NCBI GenBank assembly: GCA_013154075.1
Contig: JAADDG010000106.1
Coordinates: forward strand, 1-11,038
Direction of reading: 5' to 3'
Source: Campylobacterota bacterium
GTDB lineage: Bacteria; Campylobacterota; Campylobacteria; Campylobacterales; JAADDG01
Length of the DNA stretch: 11,038 nucleotides
Below are positions 1 through 7,076 of this stretch, piece by piece (positions within the stretch are counted from its first letter, which is position 1; the number at the start of each line of letters is the position of its first letter). Both the position numbers and the translations under genes were made by a program. Under the pieces are notes generated by a model, which ran no database searches, had not been told where the DNA came from, and saw only the letters and a program-made list of their open reading frames with translations.

Positions 1-378
1 ATGATGGAAGAGTCTATCAAAGGCATATGCAAATCGATGGGAGCGAAATACAATTTTGATTATCAATACGGACAGCCAGAGCTTATAAACGACGATGATG
101 CCGTGGATATCCTTTTGGAGGCGGCAAAAGAGGTTGTGGGGGAGAGAAATTGTATAGATTTAAAGGATCCCGTTATGGGAGGGGAGGATTTTTCGGAGTA
201 TTTGCAGATTGTAAAAGGGGCTTTTTTTAGGCTTGGAACCTGCAGTGAGGAGAAAGAGACCTGTGTACCTCAGCACAATAGCAGATTCGATGTGGACGAT
301 GACGCTCTTAGAGTCGGTATGAAAGTGATGGCAAATACCGCTTTACGTGCAATAGAAAGGCTTGAAAATGGAAAATAG
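1..378 (+). CDS. M20-family amidohydrolase/peptidase, C-terminal part (gene begins before the window)
   Basis: This is the last 125 residues of a metal-dependent M20 hydrolase of the amidohydrolase/hippurate hydrolase/carboxypeptidase type. These enzymes cleave amide bonds of N-acyl amino acids or small peptides in the cytoplasm, using a two-metal centre. The visible part covers the end of the lid domain and the C-terminal catalytic region. It has the family motif GGEDF (residues 60-64, after PVM), then GAFFRLGT, and a His in VPQHNSRFD (H92), which matches the conserved C-terminal metal ligand of M20 enzymes. The family is usually about 380-400 residues and the N-terminal metal-binding half is missing, so the ATG at base 1 is almost certainly internal. 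Its stop overlaps the next gene by 11 bases, suggesting co-transcription. Substrate cannot be told from this fragment. Confidence 0.88.
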   Translation: MMEESIKGICKSMGAKYNFDYQYGQPELINDDDAVDILLEAAKEVVGERNCIDLKDPVMGGEDFSEYLQIVKGAFFRLGTCSEEKETCVPQHNSRFDVDDDALRVGMKVMANTALRAIERLENGK

Positions 379-1816
379 CGTAGTTATAAGAATTCCCTCC
401 AATGAAAAATATTTCTCTTTGATAGAGTATTCCATAAAAAAGATAGCTATGGATTTGGGTTTTGAAGAGGAGAGAATTATAGAGCTTAAGGAGGCGGTTT
501 ACGAGCTTTTGGACAATGTTTTAAAACATGCATATAAATTTCAAAAAGGTATTATCGAAGTTGATATAACGGAGTTTGCAAGCGGAATCAGAGTGGATGT
601 GAGAGATTGGGGAGAGCCGATGGCGAGTATAAAGACAAGGGCGGTTCCCATAAATCTGAAAGAGGATAGAGGTTTTAACAGAATTTATAAACTTGTGGAT
701 CAATTCGAGTTTTTCAATCTTGGGAAAGAGGGTAAGAAGTTCTCCGTTATAAAGTTTCTATCCAAAGAGGGAGAGAAGATAGAGAGCTTGAAAGAGAGTG
801 AGAGCAAAATAGAGTTTCCCGAACAAGTGGAAATTAAAATCAGAAGATTCAAAAAGGGAGACGAGGAGGCGATAGCCAAACTGATCTATAGAAATTACGG
901 ATATACATATCTTAAGGATCTTTTCTATTTCCCCGCAAAAATTTTGGAATATGAGAATAAAAAGATCTATTCGGTGGTAGCGGAGGCTCAAGGTGAGATT
1001 ATAGGGCATTTCGCTTTGATTAAATCGTATGATTCCAATATAGCGGAAGTGGGAGTGGTGGTAGTGGATCCCAGATTCAAAGGGCGGGGGATTATGGGGA
1101 TGATGTTCAAAGAGCTCATAAAATGGGCTAAAGAGCTTGAATTTACCGCAATTTTCGGGGAAGCTATAATGTTTCATCCCTTTAGTCAAAAGAGCAACCT
1201 CTCTCACGGCTTTTGCGAGAGCGCTTTGGTGCTTGGAAGAGTGAACGAAGATACCGCTATCGTCGGCAACGAACTCTCCGGTTCCCTTGAGAGAGGATCC
1301 GTATTGATAGGTTATAGAATCTTTAAAAAGATTCATAAAAAGATATATATACCCGAAATCTACGCCCCTAAAATAGAGAGTATCTACTCAAAATGCGACA
1401 ATATCTCCTATGAGAGATTAAAACCTAAAGATAGGGATGAGCATACCAAATTCTCCTACATCAACGATCCCCTTTCAAATACGGCCGTTTTGATTTTGGA
1501 TAGGGCGGGGAGGAAGTTTGAGGATAAGTTCGATTATCTGATCGAGTATGCCAGAAGCAAACATAGCGATATGATTTATGCGGATATCAATATGGAGACG
1601 ATAGGATGTATAGACGAGGTTGTGGAGTTTTTGAATAAGGAGCGCTTTTTCTTTAGCGGGGTTATGTTTTTGAAGCATAAAAATATGGATTATCTAAGGC
1701 TTCAATACAAACATAGCGATAGAATAGGCAAGAAGAATATCACTTGTTATAGCGATTTTTGCAAACATCTTTTAGAATATATCAAAAGGGACGAGAAGAG
1801 AGTGAATTCTATTTAA
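368..1816 (+). CDS. Fusion of an RsbW-like anti-sigma ATPase domain with a GNAT N-acetyltransferase
   Basis: A 482-residue cytoplasmic protein. Residues ~1-135 resemble the GHKL/HATPase_c_2 domain of RsbW/SpoIIAB serine kinases: an N-box around ELLDNVLKHAY (Asn near 50) and a G1 box DWGEP (Asp near 80). The expected Gly-rich lid (G2) is weak, reading RGFNRIYKLVD where kinases have a GxGL-type sequence. Residues ~155-320 are a GNAT acetyltransferase with the acetyl-CoA pyrophosphate loop VDPRFKGRGIMG (near 233-244). The C-terminal ~160 residues contain FFFSGVMF and YLRLQY strings that look like a second, degenerate GNAT-like fold. ATG at 368 is preferred over TTG at 362 because AAAGG at 356-360 lies 7 bases upstream. 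It overlaps the M20 gene by 11 bases and the convergent cytochrome gene by 8. The fusion suggests a regulatory switch or acylation of a partner protein; its substrate is unknown. Confidence 0.8.
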   Translation: MENSVVIRIPSNEKYFSLIEYSIKKIAMDLGFEEERIIELKEAVYELLDNVLKHAYKFQKGIIEVDITEFASGIRVDVRDWGEPMASIKTRAVPINLKEDRGFNRIYKLVDQFEFFNLGKEGKKFSVIKFLSKEGEKIESLKESESKIEFPEQVEIKIRRFKKGDEEAIAKLIYRNYGYTYLKDLFYFPAKILEYENKKIYSVVAEAQGEIIGHFALIKSYDSNIAEVGVVVVDPRFKGRGIMGMMFKELIKWAKELEFTAIFGEAIMFHPFSQKSNLSHGFCESALVLGRVNEDTAIVGNELSGSLERGSVLIGYRIFKKIHKKIYIPEIYAPKIESIYSKCDNISYERLKPKDRDEHTKFSYINDPLSNTAVLILDRAGRKFEDKFDYLIEYARSKHSDMIYADINMETIGCIDEVVEFLNKERFFFSGVMFLKHKNMDYLRLQYKHSDRIGKKNITCYSDFCKHLLEYIKRDEKRVNSI

Positions 1817-2516
1817 CCTTCTTCTCTTTCAAAGAGAGTATCCAATCGGCTATGGCGTTTGCCTCTTTGTTATTTAGATCGAAAGGGGGCATTACGCCTC
1901 TAAAGCCTTGCCACTTTTTTCTGCTGCCGTTTTTGATGCTTTTGATTATCTGAGTTTTGTCGTTTTGATATTTTTGAGCTATTTTTACAAACGAGGGAGC
2001 TATTTTATCTTTTTGGATATCGTGGCAAGATAGGCAGTTTTTGCTCTTTAGTACTCTTTTGTATAGAGGCATCTTTTTCCATTCGGCTCTCTCATTCATC
2101 ATTTTTAGAAATTTTGAGGGATCGTAATGCTCATACATGTAGCTTGCTATCGCTCTTAGTTCCTCTTTTGTGACTTTGCCTTTTTGAGATGGCATCATTC
2201 CGTAGCTCTCAAGACTCTTTTTGTCGCATAGAGACTTCTCTTTGGATGGGTTTATTACGTAATCTTGAATAAAGGAGATAAATTTTTCTCTATTTTCACT
2301 CGGTGAAGGGGCTTTTAGAAAATCTCTTAGATGAAAGGCTACCGCCATCATCGGAGGAGCCGGTTCGTTTGGGGATGTTTTGGGTGGCATATCGAGATTG
2401 TGGCAAGAGGAGCATTTTTTTGTTAGAAGTTTCTCTCCGTCATAAGAGATGGTTTTATTTTCGAAACATCCGCTAAATAGAAAAATTACGCCAAAAATAG
2501 ATAGATATTTTTTCAA
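1809..2516 (-). CDS. Di-heme cytochrome c lipoprotein
   Basis: A 235-residue exported electron carrier. The N-terminus is a lipoprotein signal: a Lys-Lys start, a hydrophobic core and a lipobox-like FSGC with Cys17 as the likely lipidated residue. Two heme c sites follow: CSSCH (35-39) and CLSCH (161-165). Likely axial methionines are M107/M108 in GMMPSQKGK and M209 in GVMPPF. The second domain, with KNGS, a following Trp and MPPF, closely resembles class I cytochrome c-551/c-552; the first is a separate cytochrome c-like domain. It should be membrane-anchored and face the periplasm. It starts at TTG: AAGGAG lies 5 bases upstream and the start overlaps the arsC stop (TTGA). It is the last gene of the efflux operon and its end overlaps the convergent ATPase-GNAT gene by 8 bases. 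Redox partners are not shown by the sequence. Confidence 0.9.
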   Translation of the reverse strand: MKKYLSIFGVIFLFSGCFENKTISYDGEKLLTKKCSSCHNLDMPPKTSPNEPAPPMMAVAFHLRDFLKAPSPSENREKFISFIQDYVINPSKEKSLCDKKSLESYGMMPSQKGKVTKEELRAIASYMYEHYDPSKFLKMMNERAEWKKMPLYKRVLKSKNCLSCHDIQKDKIAPSFVKIAQKYQNDKTQIIKSIKNGSRKKWQGFRGVMPPFDLNNKEANAIADWILSLKEKKVK

Positions 2517-2914
2517 GATAGCTCCTTTTCGATTATGGAAAGGAGTCTCTTTTTGATCTCCTCTTTCGTTTTTACAAACTCTTCATACTCTTTGCCGTCC
2601 GGATCTTCAAATCCTACGTGGATCGTTTTTTGACCTTTTAGGTAGGTGACGCACTTTTCTTTGGCGTTGTCGCATACGGTTACTACCAGATCGAAAGGAG
2701 CGAATTTCTCGGCCTCTTCTATCGTTTTGGAGCGGTATTTATCATCCCAGATTCCCTCTTCTTGGAGCACTTTTTTGGCGTTTTGATTGACTTTGCCGCT
2801 TGGGGCGCTTCCGGCACTGTATGCTTGAATATCTTTTAAATAGGCGTTTACCAAAGCTTCGGCCATTATCGATCGGCAGCTGTTGCCCGTACATAGAATC
2901 AAAACCTTTTTCAT
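2513..2914 (-). CDS. arsC: Arsenate reductase, low-molecular-weight phosphatase (thioredoxin-coupled) type
   Basis: A 133-residue cytoplasmic enzyme that reduces arsenate to arsenite. The fold is that of low-molecular-weight tyrosine phosphatases, with the P-loop CTGNSCR (C8 to R14, a CX5R motif) near the N-terminus. CDNAKEKC places C81 and C88 seven residues apart, matching the Cys10/Cys82/Cys89 relay of the Staphylococcus aureus pI258 ArsC. D105 in GFEDPDG matches the catalytic acid. These cysteines distinguish it from a plain tyrosine phosphatase and from the glutaredoxin-type ArsC. Length is normal for the family. ATG is preceded by AAGGAG, and the start overlaps the RND pump stop (ATGA), so translation is probably coupled. 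No ArsR, ArsB or Acr3 gene is in the window, so arsenite export must rely on a gene elsewhere or, less likely, on the neighbouring pump. Confidence 0.93.
   Translation of the reverse strand: MKKVLILCTGNSCRSIMAEALVNAYLKDIQAYSAGSAPSGKVNQNAKKVLQEEGIWDDKYRSKTIEEAEKFAPFDLVVTVCDNAKEKCVTYLKGQKTIHVGFEDPDGKEYEEFVKTKEEIKKRLLSIIEKELS
2522..2527 (-). promoter_or_regulatory. Ribosome binding site that fixes the TTG start of the cytochrome lipoprotein gene
   Basis: On the minus strand AAGGAG lies 5 bases upstream of the TTG at 2516-2514. The start gives a complete lipoprotein signal peptide, and no ATG further in would preserve it. The site lies inside the 3' end of arsC, consistent with coupled translation. 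Confidence 0.85.
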
Positions 2915-5900
2915 TCTTCTCTCCTTTTGTCTCCCATATAAGCGAACATTGGAATATAAATCAGTGTTAGGAAAGTTCCTACAAGAAGCCCTCCCACGGC
3001 TACGTCGGCTATGGGTGAGAGTCTCTCGAGTCCTACAGCCTGCTCCAAAGCTATCGGAATCATTCCCGCTATCGTTCCGAAAGCCGTCATCATAACAGGT
3101 CTAAATCTCACTCTGACACTCTCTATAGCGCTTTGAAATGGGCTTTTTCCTTCTTTTTTATACTCTTTATAGAAATCTATCAACAATACGGCGTTTTTTA
3201 TTATGATTCCAAAAAGCAGCAAAATTCCAACCATACTCGGCATGCAACTGGGTTTATCGAAAATAAGCATTCCCCAAGCCGCTCCTATCATAGAAAGCGG
3301 TAAAACCAAAATCATAATGAAAGCGAGTCTTACCGATTCGTAAATGGAAATTAGAGTCATAAGAAGAATGACGACTCCTATGGCTATCGCTTTTATCATT
3401 TTTTTAAAGCTGTCGTTTAGTTGTACTATATCTCCCTCTTGTGAGACTATAAAGCCGGTAGTATCGATATTTTTCAAAATCTTTTGCGCATCTTGAGTTA
3501 TGTGAGTGATCGGTCTTTTGGCTCTATAGGCGTTTACGTCGATGCTATAAAGCATCTTGTCTCTCTCTATCTTGTCGGGAGAGAGGGAGTATTTTATATC
3601 GGCGAGCTCTTTTAGAGGTATCTCCCCCTCTTTTGTCAAGATCGGTAGAAGTTTCAAACTCTCTATGTTTTTTGAGTATTTGCCTTTTAGATAGACTCTT
3701 ACAAACTGCGTTTTCATGGAAGCGAGATTTGAAGCCAAAGTGACGACTTCGCCTTTGGTGGGTATTTGAGAGGCTATTTGATAGGGTGTGATACCGTAAC
3801 TTAGGGCTTTATTTTTATCTATGTCGATGATTATCTCTTTAAAATCCATATCCCAGCTTTGGGAGATCGAGGTTAAGCCTTTTATATTTTTGATTGAGTT
3901 TAAAATCTCTTTCGCTTTTTGGGGCAGATTTTCGTAATCGCTTGCTTTTATTCTGATATCCAAAGGCGCTTTTATTGTGGAAAGAGCCGTAGCTCCGAAG
4001 TCAAATACGTCATTTTTCTTTACGCCCTCCAAAGAGGCTATCTTATCTCTTATCTCCTCTTCGAGTTGCCAAATGCTCTTTTTTCGTTGGAATCTGTTTA
4101 CGGCGTTTATGGTGATAGAGGCTTCCGTAGGCAGATTTCCGCTTCCCATGCTTAGGACTCCCGGTTCGCTTCCGAACGCTACGGAGCTCATTTTCACCCA
4201 TTTTTGGGAATGGAGCCACTGAAGAAAGGGTTTTAGCCTCTCTTGGGCGCTCTCTACGCTCTCGTTGGAGCTGAAAGCCACTTGAGCTTTTATGATTCCG
4301 GTATCCATCGGGGGCATTACGTCTTTTCCTATCAAAGGCAGAATATTTTTGACGCTTAAAACAAAAACCACTATTACTCCGACCGTTAGCAAAATTCTTC
4401 TAAAAACTCTCCATTTTCCGTTTGAGAATTTTAGGATGGAGATATAGGGATTTATGAGTTTTGCGACACTGTTTTTATAGAGAGATTCGAAGATTTTTTC
4501 TATTTTCGTTTTTTTCGCTCCGTTTTTATATAGCCAAAGAGATAGTTTGGGAATGAACGTTATTGAGAGAAAATAGCTTACCAAAAGGGCTATGATTAGC
4601 GTTTCGATTAGCGGTCTGAATATTTTTTGCGGAAAGTCTCCGACGAACATGAGAGGGAAAATGATGGCTATAGTGGCAGCCGTTCCCGCAAATATGGGAA
4701 AGAGTACCTCTTTCGTTCCTCTAATGACCGCGTTTTGAATATCTTCGTGAAGTTCCAAATGCCTCTCTATATTCTCAAGCACCACGACCGCATCGTCCAC
4801 AAGCATTCCCAAAGCCAAAATGATAGCCGTATAGATAACTATATTAAGCTCTCCTCCGCTTAGCCAAATAATTGCTATGGTGCCCAAAAATACCAAAGGG
4901 ATGGATAGCCCTGCGGCTATAATTGCTCTAAAGTTTCCAAGGAAAAAGAGCAAAACCAAAAGAGTGTAGATTATGGCGTCTCTTAAAGCTTCGAGCATAT
5001 TGTCGTTTGCGGTCTCTATAAGATCTCTTTGGGTATCGGCTATCTGAAACTCTATATTCGGATAGCGGTTTTTTAGCTTCTCTATCTCCTCTCTTACGGT
5101 ATCGCTTACCTTAAGAACGTTGCCGCCGGGGGATCTTTGTATCGATAGAGCTATCGCCTCTTTGCCGTTTCCCAAAAAGCCGCTTGTTCTTTTTTTGTAG
5201 CTCCAGCTGACTTTGGCTATATCTTTCAATCTGACGTTCGGTAAAATAGGGAGATTTTTCAGCTTCTCTATATCGTCTCTCTCTCCGTAGTAGGTGATTG
5301 TATAAAAGGAGTCTTTATCTTTCATAAATCCGAGAGGTATGTCTCTGTTTAGAGAGGATATGGCTTTTGTTAGAGCGTTTAGATCTATATTGTATTTTTT
5401 GGCTTTGAAGGGATCTATTTCGATATTGATAGCACTCTCATATCCCCCGAAAACCTCTACGTTTCCTATATCTGGGTTGGATAGCAGATACGGTTTTATG
5501 AAACTGTCGGCTATTTTTCTGATTTCGGCTAAAGAGACGTTTCGATTTTTGGGAGTTAGGGAGATGACTTCTACGGGCAGAGTGAAGTCTCCTACGGTAT
5601 ATATCGAATAGGAGGCGTTTTTGGGAAGTTTGCCTTTCGCTATAGATAGGGCGTTGGCTACGTCTACCGTCGCGGCGTTTAGGCCCTTTTTGTATTCGAA
5701 TTCCGCCTTTACTATGGAGAAGTTGGCTACGTTTATGCTCGATACGTCTCTTAACAGACCTAAACGGCTTATCTCCTCCTCTATCGGTTTGGAGACGCTG
5801 TTTGCCGCTATTTGGGCGGTAGCCCCCGGAATTTGCGTGATTACCACCACTTGAGGTCTGTTTGAGTCGGGAAAAAGGTTTTTGGGAAGCTCTTTTAAAC

Positions 5901-5976
5901 CGATAAGACCCATGATGAAAAAGAGCGATATTAGTGAGTAGAGAAAGTATCCTCTTTTGTAGAAAAAATCGAACAT
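2911..5976 (-). CDS. RND-family efflux transporter, inner membrane permease
   Basis: A 1021-residue proton-driven pump of the AcrB/MexB superfamily that works with an adaptor and an outer membrane channel to export compounds from the periplasm or membrane. The architecture is complete: one N-terminal membrane helix (~10-27), a large periplasmic loop, helices 2-6 (~333-478), helix 7 (~527-547), a second large loop, and helices 8-12 (~860-1014). Proton-relay residues are present: the Asp pair D394/D395 in LGMLVDDAVVV and K927 in IIIKNAVLLIDF, with a Thr near 964. The paired Asp favours a hydrophobe/amphiphile pump; I do not see a clear CusA-like methionine relay, but metal export cannot be excluded. 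ATG at 5976 is chosen over TTG at 5982 because AAAGGA sits 8 bases from the ATG and only 2 from the TTG. Two bases separate it from the adaptor gene. Substrate is unknown. Confidence 0.95.
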   Translation of the reverse strand: MFDFFYKRGYFLYSLISLFFIMGLIGLKELPKNLFPDSNRPQVVVITQIPGATAQIAANSVSKPIEEEISRLGLLRDVSSINVANFSIVKAEFEYKKGLNAATVDVANALSIAKGKLPKNASYSIYTVGDFTLPVEVISLTPKNRNVSLAEIRKIADSFIKPYLLSNPDIGNVEVFGGYESAINIEIDPFKAKKYNIDLNALTKAISSLNRDIPLGFMKDKDSFYTITYYGERDDIEKLKNLPILPNVRLKDIAKVSWSYKKRTSGFLGNGKEAIALSIQRSPGGNVLKVSDTVREEIEKLKNRYPNIEFQIADTQRDLIETANDNMLEALRDAIIYTLLVLLFFLGNFRAIIAAGLSIPLVFLGTIAIIWLSGGELNIVIYTAIILALGMLVDDAVVVLENIERHLELHEDIQNAVIRGTKEVLFPIFAGTAATIAIIFPLMFVGDFPQKIFRPLIETLIIALLVSYFLSITFIPKLSLWLYKNGAKKTKIEKIFESLYKNSVAKLINPYISILKFSNGKWRVFRRILLTVGVIVVFVLSVKNILPLIGKDVMPPMDTGIIKAQVAFSSNESVESAQERLKPFLQWLHSQKWVKMSSVAFGSEPGVLSMGSGNLPTEASITINAVNRFQRKKSIWQLEEEIRDKIASLEGVKKNDVFDFGATALSTIKAPLDIRIKASDYENLPQKAKEILNSIKNIKGLTSISQSWDMDFKEIIIDIDKNKALSYGITPYQIASQIPTKGEVVTLASNLASMKTQFVRVYLKGKYSKNIESLKLLPILTKEGEIPLKELADIKYSLSPDKIERDKMLYSIDVNAYRAKRPITHITQDAQKILKNIDTTGFIVSQEGDIVQLNDSFKKMIKAIAIGVVILLMTLISIYESVRLAFIMILVLPLSMIGAAWGMLIFDKPSCMPSMVGILLLFGIIIKNAVLLIDFYKEYKKEGKSPFQSAIESVRVRFRPVMMTAFGTIAGMIPIALEQAVGLERLSPIADVAVGGLLVGTFLTLIYIPMFAYMGDKRREE

Positions 5977-5978
5977 TT

Positions 5979-7076
5979 TCAATTTCCTTTGAGAGTTTTG
6001 ACTTTAACTCCGCTAAGAAGTTTCAATAAAATATCCTCTTTCATTACGGCTATTTGGCTATTTTCCAAATCTCCCTCAACCGCCACTCCCTGCTCTCCGG
6101 AGGCTAAGAGTTTTACTTTCGTCGGGACGGCTCTATCGTTTTTGATTTTTAAGACATATTTTTGAGAATCTCGATCCAAAAGAGCGTCGAAAGGTAGCAG
6201 ATATGCTTTTGAATTGAAAGTGATTATATCTATTTTGACTCTCTCTCCTTCCGTTAATGAGGAGTCGTTTATATCTATTTTATACTCTTTTAGAGAGTTT
6301 GAGGCCGAGTTTAAAGAGACGGCTTTGTAGATTTTGTTTTTGTATAGAACCTCTTTTATATTCATATCGTTTGGAAGTTTTAAAGAGAGATAATTGCCGT
6401 TTTTTGCGTTTATTTTGACGATCGCTTTTCCTAAAGTCGCGAGATCCCCTTTGTTTAGGAATCTTTTTGCTACGACTCCCTCTATGTCCGATTTTAGAGT
6501 AGTGTAGGAGAGTTCGTTTAAAAGAGCTTTTAGCTCCTCTTTGGCTCCCCTCAAGGAGGCTTTCAATTCAAGCAGTTTGCTTTTTGTCTCCTCTATTTTG
6601 TTTTGCTCTTTTTCAAACTCCTCTTTGGATGCCCCTTTGACTCTCATAAGCCTTTTTGTTCTTTCATGCATCTTTTTAAGATTTCCAAGGATCGTTTCAT
6701 AAGAGGATACGGAGCTTTTTAGAGTCGAAATCTTCTCTTTTGTGGAGTTTAATTTAGTTTTTATGGAGGTGTCGTCTATTTTTGCCACTATGTCTTCTTT
6801 TTTTACCTCTTCTCCCTCTTTTTTTACAAACAGCACCTTTCCTGAGAATTTCGAGGAGATAATTTGACTCTTTTCGTTTTTGACGACGGCTATATAGGGA
6901 AGAGTCAAGGTGAATCTCTTTATTTTAGGCTCTATTGTCTTTATCACGAGAGCATACTCTTTTGCTTTCGGGATGCTCTTTTCTCTTTCTCTTTTTTTGT
7001 GTATCAATATCGCTCCCGCCGCAATCAAGGCTACAAAAAGCAAGATCGTAAGAGCTGTTTTTACAAATTTTTTCAT
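5979..7076 (-). CDS. RND efflux membrane fusion protein (periplasmic adaptor)
   Basis: A 365-residue adaptor of the HlyD/AcrA type that bridges the inner membrane pump and the TolC-like channel. It has a short cytoplasmic start and one hydrophobic segment (~7-25) that anchors it. The first half of the lipoyl/barrel-sandwich domain (~72-101, SGKVLFVKKEGEEVKK) is followed by a Lys/Glu-rich alpha-helical hairpin (~103-190). The hairpin tip RTKRLMRVKGASKEEFE resembles the Arg-Leu-Ser docking motif for TolC-like channels. The second lipoyl half (~192-222, SDIEGVVAKRFLNKGD) and beta-barrel/membrane-proximal domains follow. A longer reading from a TTG at 7136 would run deep into the channel gene. 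ATG at 7076 is better: AAAGGA lies 7 bases upstream and the start overlaps the channel gene's stop as ATGA. Confidence 0.93.
   Translation of the reverse strand: MKKFVKTALTILLFVALIAAGAILIHKKREREKSIPKAKEYALVIKTIEPKIKRFTLTLPYIAVVKNEKSQIISSKFSGKVLFVKKEGEEVKKEDIVAKIDDTSIKTKLNSTKEKISTLKSSVSSYETILGNLKKMHERTKRLMRVKGASKEEFEKEQNKIEETKSKLLELKASLRGAKEELKALLNELSYTTLKSDIEGVVAKRFLNKGDLATLGKAIVKINAKNGNYLSLKLPNDMNIKEVLYKNKIYKAVSLNSASNSLKEYKIDINDSSLTEGERVKIDIITFNSKAYLLPFDALLDRDSQKYVLKIKNDRAVPTKVKLLASGEQGVAVEGDLENSQIAVMKEDILLKLLSGVKVKTLKGN
5985..5990 (-). promoter_or_regulatory. Ribosome binding site that favours ATG at 5976 for the RND pump
   Basis: AAAGGA on the minus strand is 8 bases before the ATG at 5976 but only 2 bases before the alternative in-frame TTG at 5982, which is too close for initiation. 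The shorter 1021-residue product is therefore preferred. Confidence 0.75.

Noticed and set aside
758..1336. Long minus-strand reading frame of 192 codons inside the ATPase-GNAT gene
   Set aside because: It lies opposite a clearly coding gene with recognised domains, and its translation shows no family features.
2911..5976. Heavy-metal (CusA-like) assignment for the RND pump, suggested by the neighbouring arsC and a Cys-Met string near residue 911
   Set aside because: The paired Asp in helix 4 is typical of drug-type pumps and a methionine relay could not be traced by eye.
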